DNA of 36,331 nt from Brevundimonas subvibrioides (GTDB taxonomy: Bacteria; Pseudomonadota; Alphaproteobacteria; Caulobacterales; Caulobacteraceae): positions 1 to 36,331 of the forward strand of contig NCEB01000015.1 in assembly GCA_002280475.1 (NCBI GenBank), in the 5' to 3' direction. A program made the position numbers and the translations under genes. Positions 1-8,112 of this stretch are shown piece after piece; position 1 is the stretch's first letter; the number at the start of each line of letters is the position of its first letter. The notes under the pieces are model-generated. The model made no database searches and had not been told where the DNA came from. It saw nothing but the letters and a program-made list of their open reading frames with translations.

Positions 1-263
1 AATAGGCTTGCAAGCCCTTGTGTCGGAATGACTTGATCACGGATTTAAGTGTATCGCGTTACGTTACGGGATGCAATCAGTTTGCATGATTTTGGGGCAG
101 AACAAAGCCACCGCCCGCCCGGAAGGGGGGCACCAGGGAAAGCCCTTCGCGCTGCATTCCGGTGCGGTGCGTTGGCTTCCGGGCCACGGGCACCAGGCCA
201 CAAAGCAGCGCCGGGGGCCGGGGTGGCTATGCACCGCCCCCAGTTCTATTCGAAGGCCCCGCC
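1..263. other. Left-edge intergenic region
   Basis: No convincing gene is visible in the first 263 bases. The first 110 bases are clearly less GC-rich than the rest of the window, as expected for a promoter region or the edge of a foreign or regulatory segment. They contain a perfect 12-bp palindrome, GGCTTGCAAGCC, at 5-16. The remainder is GC-rich leader before the DUF3297 gene. An in-frame ATG at 162 would add 34 residues to that gene, but they look like translated noncoding sequence. I could not assign a promoter with confidence. Confidence 0.4.
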
Positions 264-527
264 ATGTCAGACACGCCCCCCGACCGCCTCTCGGTCAATC
301 CGTCCAGCCCCCACTACGACGCCGACGTCCTGGCGCGCGGCGTGGGCGTGCGGTTCAAGGGCGAGGAAAAGACCAACGTCGACGAATACTGCGTCTCCGA
401 GGGCTGGGTCCGCCTCGCCGCCGGCAAGGCCGTCGACCGCAAGGGCAACGCCCTGACGATCAAGCTGCAGGGCACGGTCGAGCCCTATTTCCAGAACAGC
501 GAGATCGCGGCCGACAAGGCGGAGTGA
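264..527 (+). CDS. DUF3297 family protein
   Basis: An 87-residue protein that I recognise as the DUF3297 family (conserved in proteobacteria, function unknown). The family signature starts at the first residues (MSDTPPDRLSVNPSSPHYD) and continues through EEKTNVDEYCVSEGWVR and the GNALTIKLQGTVEPYF end, so almost the whole chain is the domain. I chose the ATG at 264 because the family begins there; an upstream in-frame ATG at 162 only adds proline/glycine-rich sequence without family similarity. It has no signal peptide or membrane segment and is probably cytoplasmic. It stands alone, with 74 nt to the next gene on the same strand. No biochemical role can be read from the sequence. Confidence 0.85.
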   Translation: MSDTPPDRLSVNPSSPHYDADVLARGVGVRFKGEEKTNVDEYCVSEGWVRLAAGKAVDRKGNALTIKLQGTVEPYFQNSEIAADKAE

Positions 528-601
528 TCGGCACGCTTTGTGCCCTTCACCCCTCGCTCCGGGGTCGATAGGGTCCGGCTTCGCCGTTTGCCGGAGCCAT
601 C

Positions 602-2026
602 ATGTCCGTCCGCCTCGCCTGCTCGACCGCCCTTGGTGCGGTTCTCCTTCTGACGGCCCCGGCCGCCTCTGCCCAGGATGCGCGCACCATCGCTGAGGCC
701 GAGGCGCTGCGTGATCGGGCGCTCGAGTCGAACGTCGCCTATTCGCTGGTGTCTGAGCTGACCACGCGCTTCGGCCCGCGTCTGGCCGGCTCGACCTCCG
801 AACAGGCCTCCGCCCGCTGGGGCGCCGACCAGTTCCGCGCCATGGGCTTCGACAACGTCGCGATCGAGAGCTTTCCCCTGGCCCTGTGGGAACGGGGCGA
901 GGCGCGGGTCGAGATCCTGTCGCCTTTCCCCCAGCCCCTGACGGTGGTGGCCCTGGGCGGCTCCATCGCCACGCCGCCTGCGGGCATCGAGGGCGAGGCG
1001 GCCATCTTCGAGACCTATCAGCAGCTGCTCGATCAGCCGGAAGGGTCGCTCACGGGCAAGATCGCCGTGGTGCTTCAGGACACGGTCCAGGCCCAGGACG
1101 GACGCGGCTATGGCGCGACCTCGCCCGTGCGCGGCCAGGGCCCGACCGAGGCCGCCCGGCGCGGTGCCATCGGCTACGTCCTGCGCTCACTGGGCACCCA
1201 CGATCACCGCTTCGCCCACACCGGCGCGACCCGGGTGGGAGAGGGGACCGTGCCCGCCTTCGCCATGAGTCCGCCCGACGCCGACCAGCTGCGCCGCCTG
1301 ATCCGCCTGACCGACGAACCGGTGCGGATGCGCCTGTTTTCCACGGCCGGCTTCACCGCCCAGACCACCAGCCAGAACGTGATCGGCGAGGTGCGCGGCC
1401 GCGAGGCTCCGGACGAGGTCATCGTCATCGGCGGCCACCTCGACAGCTGGGACCTCGGCACGGGTGCCATCGACGACGGCGCGGGCGTGGCCATCACCGC
1501 CGCCGCTCTGAAGCTGATCGAGGACATGCCGCGCCAGCCTCGCCGCACCATCCGCGTCGTCTGGTGGGGCTCCGAAGAGGTGTCGCAGCCCCCGCCCGCG
1601 CAAGGGTTGGCCGGGGCTCGCCACTATGCGGAGACCCGTCGCGATCAGATGGCGAGCCATGTGGCCATCTCCGAAAGCGATTTCGGGGCCGGTCCGATCT
1701 ACAGTCTGGGCCTGCCCGCCGCGACCCCGCCGGCCTTCCGTCAGGCGGCCCTGCGCGTGCTGACGCCGCTGGGCATCCTGAACGATCCGGCCCCCGCGAC
1801 CGGCGGCGGTCCCGACACCGGTCCGACGGTGGCCCTGGGCGTGCCCGCCTTCCGCCTGAACCAGGACGGCACCGACTATTTCGACACCCACCATACGGTC
1901 GACGACGTTCTGGACAGGATCGACCCCGCGTCCATGACTCAGAACGTCGCCGCCTGGGCCGCCTTCCTGTGGCTGCTGGCCGACAGCGACGTCGATCTGC
2001 GTCCGGAGACAAGCTCCGCGCCCTGA
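602..2026 (+). CDS. Secreted M28 family zinc metallopeptidase
   Basis: A 474-residue M28-family (aminopeptidase/carboxypeptidase Q-like) exopeptidase, expected to remove residues from peptides outside the cytoplasm. Residues 1-24 are a Sec signal peptide ending in ASA before QDAR. Co-catalytic zinc ligands fit the M28 pattern: H279 and D281 in GGHLDSWD, D291/D292 in AIDDGAG, E325/E326 in WWGSEEV, D360 in ESDFG and a late His in FDTHHTVDD (430-431). A PA-type insert probably occupies about residues 120-230, before the catalytic core. Length and order match carboxypeptidase Q-like members. The neighbours give no substrate hint. The ATG at 602 begins directly with the signal peptide. The exact specificity (amino- versus carboxypeptidase) cannot be fixed. 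Confidence 0.88.
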   Translation: MSVRLACSTALGAVLLLTAPAASAQDARTIAEAEALRDRALESNVAYSLVSELTTRFGPRLAGSTSEQASARWGADQFRAMGFDNVAIESFPLALWERGEARVEILSPFPQPLTVVALGGSIATPPAGIEGEAAIFETYQQLLDQPEGSLTGKIAVVLQDTVQAQDGRGYGATSPVRGQGPTEAARRGAIGYVLRSLGTHDHRFAHTGATRVGEGTVPAFAMSPPDADQLRRLIRLTDEPVRMRLFSTAGFTAQTTSQNVIGEVRGREAPDEVIVIGGHLDSWDLGTGAIDDGAGVAITAAALKLIEDMPRQPRRTIRVVWWGSEEVSQPPPAQGLAGARHYAETRRDQMASHVAISESDFGAGPIYSLGLPAATPPAFRQAALRVLTPLGILNDPAPATGGGPDTGPTVALGVPAFRLNQDGTDYFDTHHTVDDVLDRIDPASMTQNVAAWAAFLWLLADSDVDLRPETSSAP

Positions 2027-2035
2027 CGGCCGTGC

Positions 2036-2063
2036 TTGACACAATGTAAAGCGACATTTACAT
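2036..2063 (+). promoter_or_regulatory. Promoter-like -35 box with palindromic operator
   Basis: A consensus TTGACA at 2036-2041 is followed by a perfect inverted repeat, ATGTAAA (2044-2050), a 6-nt spacer, and TTTACAT (2057-2063). This AT-rich palindrome stands out in GC-rich surroundings and occupies the expected -35/-10 spacer and -10 region, so a bound dimeric regulator would block RNA polymerase. It lies 26 nt before the small membrane protein gene at 2089. Palindromes of the TGTAAAG/CTTTACA type are associated in my recollection with XRE-type regulators of small membrane proteins. No such regulator is encoded in the window. Confidence 0.55.
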
Positions 2064-2088
2064 CGACGGTCTCATGAAGGAGACCGTC

Positions 2089-2256
2089 ATGTGGAAGAAG
2101 CTGCTCGCCGCCGTCTTCCTGATCGCGCTGGTCGCCTGGGCCGCGCTGGAGTTCTTCGTCCCCACCGCCAGCGAGGGGATCAAGGACATCCTGTTCTGGA
2201 CCGGCATGCTCGCCGTCCTGCTGACCGTGACAGAAGTCCGCCGCGTTCGCGCTTGA
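2089..2256 (+). CDS. Small two-helix membrane protein
   Basis: A 55-residue hypothetical protein with two hydrophobic segments (about residues 4-24 and 34-50) separated by a short polar stretch, and an Arg-rich C-terminus (EVRRVRA). I prefer the ATG at 2089 over the ATG at 2074, because AAGGAG at 2077-2082 sits 6 nt before 2089, an ideal ribosome binding site that the longer form would have to translate through. It is preceded by a palindromic operator (2044-2063) and followed by tRNA-Leu 34 nt downstream. I do not recognise the family. It could be a stress-induced or regulator-linked inner-membrane peptide, but that is inference. Confidence 0.6.
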   Translation: MWKKLLAAVFLIALVAWAALEFFVPTASEGIKDILFWTGMLAVLLTVTEVRRVRA

Positions 2257-2290
2257 CACGGCGGCCCCCAGCCGCGACGCCGGACGCTCG

Positions 2291-2375
2291 GCGAGCGTGG
2301 CGAAACTGGTAGACGCAAGGGACTTAAAATCCCTCGACCTCGGTCATGCGGGTTCGACCCCCGCCGCTCGCACCA
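2291..2375 (+). tRNA. tRNA-Leu (anticodon TAA)
   Basis: A complete class II tRNA of 85 nt including an encoded CCA end. The acceptor stem GCGAGCG (2291-2297) pairs with CGCTCGC (2365-2371), followed by discriminator A and CCA (2373-2375). The anticodon arm GGGACTTAAAATCCC gives anticodon TAA (Leu, UUA/UUG codons). The extra arm after it and the T-arm GCGGGTTCGACCCCCGC are intact. A TTGACA at 2253-2258, overlapping the stop codon of the preceding small gene, is a candidate -35 box, but no good -10 is visible in the GC-rich gap. Confidence 0.96.
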
Positions 2376-2395
2376 GGGCCCTTCAGACCCCGCGA

Positions 2396-4153
2396 TCAGG
2401 TGATCGGCAGGGCCTGCTGTTCCTGGATCCAGGCCCGCATCCGCGTCTCGACGATGTCCATCGGCAGGGCCCCGTCGCTCAACAGATGGTCGTGGAAGGC
2501 GCGCAGGTCGAAGCGTTCGCCCAGCGCCGCCTCGGCCTCGGCCCGCATGCGCCGGAACGTCAGCTCACCGATCTTGTAGGCCAGGGCCTGACCCGGATTG
2601 CCGATGTAGCGATTGACCTCGGCGGTGATGTTCTGGGGCGACAGGGCGCTGTTCTGCTCGAAGCATTCGCGCGCCTCGGCCTCGGTCCAGCCCAGCCAGT
2701 GGATGCCGGTGTCGACCACCAGTCGGCACGCCCGCCACATCTCGTACGACAGCCGTCCGAACCGCTCATACGGCGTCGTGTACATGTCCATGTCGTAGCC
2801 GAGGGTCTCGGCATACAGGCCCCAGCCCTCGACGTAGGAGGTGAACCACGACGTCCTGCGGAAATAGGGGGCCTCGGGCTGTTCCTGCATCAGGGCGACC
2901 TGCAGGTGGTGGCCGGGCGTCGCCTCGTGCAGCGTCAGGGCCGGCATCTCGTAAAGCGGCCGCTGATCCAGGCGATAGGTGTTCAGCACATAGGTCCCGG
3001 CCTTGCCCAGCTCGGCGCTGCCCGGCGTATAGCCCGCCGTGGCCGACGTCGGCGCGGTCTCCGCCGGGGTCTCTTCGATGCCATAGGTCAGGCGGGGCAG
3101 GGTGCCGAAGATGCGCGGCAGGGCGGCATCGGCCCGGCGGCTGATCTCGGCGACGATTCGCACCAGCTCCTCGGGCGAGGTCGCATAGAACTGCGGGTCG
3201 GTCCGCAGGAAGTTCAGGAACTCCGGGAAGCTGCCTTCGAAGCCGGTCTCGGCGATGACGCCGTCCATCTCGGCGCGGATGCGGGCGACCTCGGACAGGC
3301 CCAGTTCATGCACCTGTTCCGGCGTCATGTCCGTGGTCGTGTTGGAGCGCACCAGATAGCGGTAGTAGGCCTCGCCGTTCGGAAGGGTGCGGACCCCCAG
3401 CCCCGGCCGCGCGGCCGGCAGAAGCTCCGTCTCGAGGAAGGCCAGCTGTTCCTGCTGGGCCGGCACGATCTCGTTCGTGATGATCTCCAGCGCGCGCGCG
3501 CGGTACGCCTCGCGCTCAGCCTCTGGCACCGACTGGGGCAGGGTGGCGAACGGCAGCAGCAGGGGGCTCTGCTCGACCGGGCGGGCAGCGGTGGCGCGGG
3601 CCACGGTGATCGACCGTTCGATGATCTGGCGCGGCTGGGTCCAGCCCGAGGCGATGCCGCGACGGCTGTTCTCGATGCCCTGACGTTGGGCCGCCGCCAT
3701 CTGGCCCATGCGGGTCAGCCAGGCCTCGGCGTCGGCGCGCGTCCGCAGCGGCGTGTTGCGACCCAGACCGTCGAACCCGCCGCCCCCGCCTCCCAGGCGC
3801 GCCCGGTCGAAGGTCAGGCTCTCCAGATCGTCGTCGATGGAGCGCATCAAGAGCGCCAGGTTCAGCCGGTCGGCGTCGTCCGGCAGGCCGGCGGCGTCGA
3901 TCTCGGCCAGACCGGCCCGCAGTTCCCTCAGCGCCTGGGCCCGCGCCTCGACGGCCGCAGGCGAGCTGTCCCCCAGCCGCGACAGGGCCGCTTGGTCGCC
4001 GTTTTCGCTGGAGGTCACGGGATCGAACCGGCGCTCGACCGCCTCGTGCTCGGCCAGCAGGGCCGTCAGGCGATTCTCCCCGGCGTTCTGGGCCCATGCG
4101 GGCGTCGCGAAAGCCAGGAAAGCGGCCGTGGCCGAAAGCAGACGACGAGACAT
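2396..4153 (-). CDS. Secreted DUF885 family protein (putative metallopeptidase)
   Basis: A 585-residue DUF885 protein. It starts with a Sec signal peptide (MSRRLLSATAAFLAFATPAWA, about 1-21). The family's zinc-type motif HEATPGHH is at residues 409-416, followed by the aromatic WFTSYVEGWGLYAE block. This arrangement resembles gluzincin/M32-like HEXXH active sites, so a periplasmic or secreted peptidase role is likely, although few members have been characterised. I chose the ATG at 4153; an upstream start at 4243 would place 30 unconserved residues before a perfect signal peptide. It converges with tRNA-Leu, with 20 nt between them. No operon partner is visible. The glycine-rich run near residue 125 looks like a loop. 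Confidence 0.85.
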   Translation of the reverse strand: MSRRLLSATAAFLAFATPAWAQNAGENRLTALLAEHEAVERRFDPVTSSENGDQAALSRLGDSSPAAVEARAQALRELRAGLAEIDAAGLPDDADRLNLALLMRSIDDDLESLTFDRARLGGGGGGFDGLGRNTPLRTRADAEAWLTRMGQMAAAQRQGIENSRRGIASGWTQPRQIIERSITVARATAARPVEQSPLLLPFATLPQSVPEAEREAYRARALEIITNEIVPAQQEQLAFLETELLPAARPGLGVRTLPNGEAYYRYLVRSNTTTDMTPEQVHELGLSEVARIRAEMDGVIAETGFEGSFPEFLNFLRTDPQFYATSPEELVRIVAEISRRADAALPRIFGTLPRLTYGIEETPAETAPTSATAGYTPGSAELGKAGTYVLNTYRLDQRPLYEMPALTLHEATPGHHLQVALMQEQPEAPYFRRTSWFTSYVEGWGLYAETLGYDMDMYTTPYERFGRLSYEMWRACRLVVDTGIHWLGWTEAEARECFEQNSALSPQNITAEVNRYIGNPGQALAYKIGELTFRRMRAEAEAALGERFDLRAFHDHLLSDGALPMDIVETRMRAWIQEQQALPIT

Positions 4154-4237
4154 GGTGGACCCCCAAAATCGATGCGGATCAAACGCTAAAGCGTGTTTGG
4201 CGGAAGTCAAAGCGGGGCAGGATCGCCCAACCCACGC

Positions 4238-4369
4238 CGTCATCCTCGGACTTGATCCGAGGATCGAATGTCTGACCGCTCGCAGGAAGACGTGAGGCGG
4301 GGTCTCACCGCCCGGTCTGCCTTCTGAGGCGCGGAAAGCTCGATCCTCGGATCAAGTCCGAGGATGACG
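4238..4369. repeat. REPIN-like palindromic element, copy A
   Basis: Two perfect 28-bp inverted arms (4238-4265 and 4342-4369) flank a 76-bp interior. Each arm is itself a hairpin: ATCCTCGGA, loop CTTGA, TCCGAGGAT. This is the longest of four copies in the window; the others lie in the gcv operon. Here it occupies the 357-bp gap between the divergent DUF885 and pyk genes, 141 nt before the pyk start, so unlike the other copies it does not touch a ribosome binding site. The rest of that gap shows no gene and no clear promoter. Confidence 0.85.
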
Positions 4370-4510
4370 GAGGAGGGTGCGCCTCCCGCGTCCGCGACGG
4401 CCTGTAACGGCCCATAACTTCCTGTTTCCCGCAGCCGCCCCGGCTTACGCCCGCCCCGTTTCGTTGGCACAAGACGTCGCAGGGAAACGCGACCGGACAA
4501 CGGGACCATC

Positions 4511-5950
4511 ATGATCAGAGCACGGCGCGCGCGCATCGTCGCGACCCTGGGGCCCGCCAGTCGCGCGCCCGGCATGGTCAAGGCCCTGGCCCAGGCCGGG
4601 GTCGACGTCTTTCGCCTGAACTTCAGCCACGGCAGCCATGACGACCATGCCGCCGCGCTGAAGGCCGTGCGCGGGGCAGAGATCGCGCTGAAGCGGCCGC
4701 TCGGTGTGCTGGCCGACCTGCAGGGCCCCAAGCTGCGATTGGGCCGGTTCGCCGAGACCGAGATCTCGATCAAGCCGGGCCACAAAATGCGGTTCGACCT
4801 CGACCCCACGCCGGGCGACGCCACCCGGGTGCAGATGCCCCATCCGGAGATCTTCAAGGCCCTGCGCACCGGCATGTCGCTGTTGCTCGACGATGGCCGC
4901 GTCCGGCTGCGCGTGGGGGAACGTGCCGAGGACTGGGCGGACGTCACGGTCGAGAGCGGCACCAAGCTGTCGGACCGCAAGGGCGTGGCCGTGCCTGAGG
5001 CCATCATTCCGGTCTCGGCCCTGACGCCCAAGGACCGGGAGGACCTGAACTTCGCCCTGCGGATCGGCGTCGACTGGGTGGCCCTCAGCTTTGTCCAGAA
5101 GGCCGAGGACATGGCCGAGCTGAAAGCCATCGTGAAGGGCCGTGCCGCCTGCCTGGCCAAGATCGAAAAGCCCCAGGCGCTGGAGGCGCTGGACAGCATT
5201 CTGGACTACTGCGACGGCGTCATGGTCGCGCGCGGCGACCTGGGCGTCGAGATGCAGCCCGAAGAGGTGCCGGTGGCCCAGAAGGCCATCATCCGCGCCG
5301 CCCGCCAGCGTGGCGTGCCGGTCATCGTCGCGACCCAGATGCTGGAGTCGATGACATCCTCGCCCGCCCCCACGCGCGCCGAGGCGTCCGACGTGGCCAA
5401 TGCGGTCTATGAAGGCGCGGACGCCCTGATGCTGTCGGCCGAGACGGCGTCGGGCGACTATCCCATGGAGGCCGTCGGCATCATGAACCGGATCATGGAG
5501 CGGGTCGAAAGCGACCCCCTGTGGCCCAGTCTGATGGACGCCGAACACGCCGGCATGGAAGGCTTCGACGCCGACGCCCTGGTCGCGGCGGCGAGGAAGG
5601 CCGGCGAGGCGTCCTCGACCGGTTGCATCGTGGTGTTCACGACGCTGGGCGGTACGGCCCGGCGCATGTCGCGCGAACGCCCGCTCCAGCCCGTCCTGGC
5701 CCTGACCCCCCGGCCCGAGACCGCACGGCGCCTGGCCCTCGTCTGGGGCCTGGAACCCCGTCTGGGCAAGGAGCCGACGTCGCTGGAAGACGTCACCGAC
5801 GACGCGGTCGCCTCGGCCATGCAGTACGGCCTCGCCGAGCCCGGCCAGCGCATCCTGATCCTGGCCGGCACCCCCTTCGGCGCCCCGGGGGCTGCGAATC
5901 TCCTCCGCCTGGCGCATGCTCCGGCGAAGGGGAAGGGGCGGAAATCCTAA
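4511..5950 (+). CDS. pyk: Pyruvate kinase
   Basis: A 479-residue pyruvate kinase, the last glycolytic step (phosphoenolpyruvate + ADP to pyruvate + ATP), cytoplasmic and normally tetrameric. Visible signatures are RARIVATLGPAS at the N-terminus, FRLNFSHGSHDDH (phosphate and cation site), LADLQGPKLRLG, the catalytic AKIEKPQALE with K217 and E219, VMVARGDLGVEM with the metal ligand D243, and VIVATQMLESM. The B-domain (about 70-165) and the C-terminal domain (about 340-479) are both present. Length is normal. There is no strong Shine-Dalgarno before 4511. It is followed immediately by a 140-bp palindromic element and an adenine methylase gene. Confidence 0.97.
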   Translation: MIRARRARIVATLGPASRAPGMVKALAQAGVDVFRLNFSHGSHDDHAAALKAVRGAEIALKRPLGVLADLQGPKLRLGRFAETEISIKPGHKMRFDLDPTPGDATRVQMPHPEIFKALRTGMSLLLDDGRVRLRVGERAEDWADVTVESGTKLSDRKGVAVPEAIIPVSALTPKDREDLNFALRIGVDWVALSFVQKAEDMAELKAIVKGRAACLAKIEKPQALEALDSILDYCDGVMVARGDLGVEMQPEEVPVAQKAIIRAARQRGVPVIVATQMLESMTSSPAPTRAEASDVANAVYEGADALMLSAETASGDYPMEAVGIMNRIMERVESDPLWPSLMDAEHAGMEGFDADALVAAARKAGEASSTGCIVVFTTLGGTARRMSRERPLQPVLALTPRPETARRLALVWGLEPRLGKEPTSLEDVTDDAVASAMQYGLAEPGQRILILAGTPFGAPGAANLLRLAHAPAKGKGRKS

Positions 5951-6090
5951 TCCTCCCCCGAGCAGCGTAGCGAAGCGGGGGAGGGGGACCACAAAGTGGT
6001 GGAGGGGGCGGCCCCAGACACCCGCGTGTGAAGCCGCCCCCTCCACCATCCTTCGGATGGTCCCCCTCCCCCGCGAAGGGCGGGGGAGGA
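5951..6090. repeat. Nested long palindrome between pyk and methylase
   Basis: This element starts on the base after the pyk stop codon. Three nested arms pair: TCCTCCCCCG (5951-5960) with CGGGGGAGGA (6081-6090); a GGGGGAGGGGGACCA block (about 5977-5991) with its complement near 6058-6072; and a 16-bp perfect arm, 5997-6012 with 6033-6048. Smaller hairpins (CATCCTTCGGATG) decorate it. The final GGGGGAGGA ends 8 nt before the ATG at 6099 and is the only ribosome binding site candidate for the methylase. It could also terminate pyk transcripts, but there is no U-tract. Confidence 0.8.
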
Positions 6091-6098
6091 TTGGACAT

Positions 6099-7133
6099 AT
6101 GATCAAATACCTCGGCTCCAAGCGGGCGCTGCTCGACCCGATCACCACCGCCGTTCGCGGCCTGCTGCCGAACGGGGGTCACGTCTGCGACCTGTTCTCC
6201 GGCACGGCCCGCGTCGGCCATGCGCTGAAAGGGCGGGGCCACCGGGTCTGGTCCAACGATCACAACGCCTACGCCCACACGCTCGCCACTGCCTATGTCC
6301 AGGCCGACCACGAACGCTGGCAGGCCCCGGCCGAGCGACTGCTAGCAGAGTTGGCGACGACCCCGCCCGCCTCAGGCTGGTTCACGAAAGCCTTCTGCGA
6401 GGACGCCCGCTACTTCACTCCGGCCAACGGCGCCCGCATCGACGCCATCCGTGACCGGATCGAGACGCTGGGCCTGGAGCCAGAGCTCAAGGCCATCGCC
6501 CTCGTCAGCCTGATGGAGGCCGCCGATCGGGTGGATTCCACCGCGGGCGTCCAGATGGCCTATATGAAGGCCTGGGCTCCCCGCGCGCTCAAGCCCCTGG
6601 ACCTACGCCTGCCCGCGCTCCAGCCCGCCGTCGCCGCTGGTCCCTGCCGCGCCGCCCGGGCAGACGCGCTCGACATCGCCTCGGCCTTCGACGGCGACCT
6701 CGTCTATCTGGACCCGCCCTACAACCAGCACTCCTACCTGGGGAACTACCATGTCTGGGAGAGCCTGGTGCTGTGGGACCGGCCCGAGACCTATGGCATC
6801 GCCAACAAGCGGATCGACGTCCGCACCCGAAAGAGCGCCTTCAACTCCCGCCCCGGCATCGGCCCGGCGCTGCAGGCGGTGATCCAGGCGATCCGCGCCC
6901 CGCACCTGATCGTCTCCTTCAACGACGAGGGCTATCTGAGCCGCGAGCAGCTGGTCGAGATGCTGTCCGCGCGCGGGCCTGTTCAGGTCATTGAGATCGC
7001 CCGCCCGCGCTATGTCGGGGCCCGGATCGGCATCCATAACCCCAAGGGCGAGAAGGTCGGCACGGTCGGACGGCTGCGGAACGTCGAATATCTGTTCGTC
7101 GTCTCCGATCACGCCGCGTCGCTGGCGGCTTGA
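6099..7133 (+). CDS. D12 class N6-adenine DNA methyltransferase
   Basis: A 344-residue DNA adenine methylase of the D12 (Dam-like) class. It opens with the family motif MIKYLGSKRALL; the SAM-binding motif I is DLFSGTARVG (31-40) and the catalytic motif IV is DPPYNQHSY from residue 205. The insert between them carries the target-recognition part. It should transfer a methyl group from SAM to adenine N6 in a specific site, which cannot be deduced here. The ATG at 6099 matches the family start and follows GGAGGA supplied by the upstream palindrome; longer frames only translate that repeat. No restriction enzyme gene is nearby, so it looks like an orphan methylase. Its codon use resembles that of its neighbours. 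Confidence 0.85.
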   Translation: MIKYLGSKRALLDPITTAVRGLLPNGGHVCDLFSGTARVGHALKGRGHRVWSNDHNAYAHTLATAYVQADHERWQAPAERLLAELATTPPASGWFTKAFCEDARYFTPANGARIDAIRDRIETLGLEPELKAIALVSLMEAADRVDSTAGVQMAYMKAWAPRALKPLDLRLPALQPAVAAGPCRAARADALDIASAFDGDLVYLDPPYNQHSYLGNYHVWESLVLWDRPETYGIANKRIDVRTRKSAFNSRPGIGPALQAVIQAIRAPHLIVSFNDEGYLSREQLVEMLSARGPVQVIEIARPRYVGARIGIHNPKGEKVGTVGRLRNVEYLFVVSDHAASLAA

Positions 7134-7174
7134 CCTCGGCGGGAACTGAGGCGTCAATGCGTCGTTAAGGCGGC

Positions 7175-7492
7175 ATGGAACAGCGCGATATGGCCTCCCA
7201 GGGCGAATTCGGCCGACGTCCCCAGGGCGTCAGGAATGCGATCGAGGCCTACCAGGCGGCCGCATGGCGCGCGCCGGCCGCGACCCGTTTCGACAGCCGC
7301 CCGGCCAACGACGCGTTTTCGCGGGACCTTGTCGCCAACGACTTCCTGACCCGCGCCGAAGGGGTGGCCCCGCTATCGACGCCGGGCCCCGTTCCGATGG
7401 AGCCCATGCCGCGCTGGCTGGTGATCGCCATCGGCGGCGTGATCGCCGCCATCATGGGTGCGTTGCTCGGCGGCGCGCTCGCCGTCTACTGA
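7175..7492 (+). CDS. Hypothetical protein with C-terminal membrane anchor
   Basis: A 105-residue protein of unknown family. The N-terminal 75 residues are polar and include [19 protein letters not shown]. One hydrophobic helix (about 80-104, [25 protein letters not shown]) ends the chain, suggesting a tail-anchored inner-membrane protein with the N-terminus in the cytoplasm. AAGG at 7167-7170 supports the ATG at 7175; a second ATG at 7190 is possible. It lies 41 nt after the methylase and converges with rnhB, the two stop codons overlapping within 7486-7492. No function can be assigned. Confidence 0.6.
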   Translation: MEQRDMASQGEFGRRPQGVRNAIEAYQAAAWRAPAATRFDSRPANDAFSRDLVANDFLTRAEGVAPLSTPGPVPMEPMPRWLVIAIGGVIAAIMGALLGGALAVY

Positions 7493-8112
7493 TCCAGCAG
7501 CGCCCGGATCGGGGCCCAGCTTCGCCGATGGATCGGCGACGGTCCGAGCGTTCTCAGCGCCTCCTGATGCACGGGCGCGTTATAGCCCTTGTGACCCGCG
7601 AACCCGTAGCCGGGATACAGAGTGTCCATCTCGACCATCAGCCGGTCCCTGGCCGTCTTGGCCAGGATGGAGGCCGCCGCGATCGACAGGCTCAGCCCAT
7701 CGCCGCCGACGACTGTCTCGACGTCGCACGGCAGCTTGAACCGATAGTTTCCGTCCACCAGCGCCGCGAGGGGCTCCACCGCCATCGCCTCGATCGCCCG
7801 GCACATGGCCAGGCCCGTGGCGTGCAGAATGTTCAGCTCGGCAATCTCCTCGACCGAGGCGAAGCCCACACCCCAGGCCACCGCCCGCGCCTTGATCTCG
7901 CCCTCCAACGCCTCGCGCCGCTTGGCGGTCAACGCCTTGGAGTCGTCGATGCCGAGGGGCAGGCCGTCGGCTGACAGGATCACCGCCGCCGCCGTCACCG
8001 GCCCGGCCCAGGGCCCACGCCCGGCCTCGTCCACCCCGCACACCAGGCCGTCGACCCGCTGGGCCAGCAGGGTCTCCAGCGTCAGGGTGGGGAGGGGTCG
8101 CGCCTTGGTCAT
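7486..8112 (-). CDS. rnhB: Ribonuclease HII
   Basis: A 208-residue ribonuclease HII, which cuts the RNA strand of RNA-DNA hybrids and starts removal of misincorporated ribonucleotides. The N-terminal active-site motif [15 protein letters not shown] supplies D28 and E29, with D120 in ALVDGNYRF and a further acidic residue in the AKTARDRLM region. The substrate-recognising GRG loop is present. The ATG at 8112 overlaps the tag stop codon (ATGA), indicating translational coupling in a tag-rnhB DNA-repair operon. Its own stop overlaps the convergent gene at 7486-7492. A much longer frame upstream is only the tag gene read in another frame. Confidence 0.95.
   Translation of the reverse strand: MTKARPLPTLTLETLLAQRVDGLVCGVDEAGRGPWAGPVTAAAVILSADGLPLGIDDSKALTAKRREALEGEIKARAVAWGVGFASVEEIAELNILHATGLAMCRAIEAMAVEPLAALVDGNYRFKLPCDVETVVGGDGLSLSIAAASILAKTARDRLMVEMDTLYPGYGFAGHKGYNAPVHQEALRTLGPSPIHRRSWAPIRALLDQ

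Noticed and set aside
162..263. N-terminal extension of the DUF3297 protein from ATG 162
   Set aside because: The 34 extra residues do not match the family, which begins exactly at the ATG at 264.
2297..4189. A 630-codon open frame on the plus strand, opposite the DUF885 gene
   Set aside because: It runs through tRNA-Leu and reads antisense to a gene with a clear signal peptide and HEATPGHH motif. Its Arg/Gln/Gly-rich translation has no family features; it is a GC-rich shadow frame.
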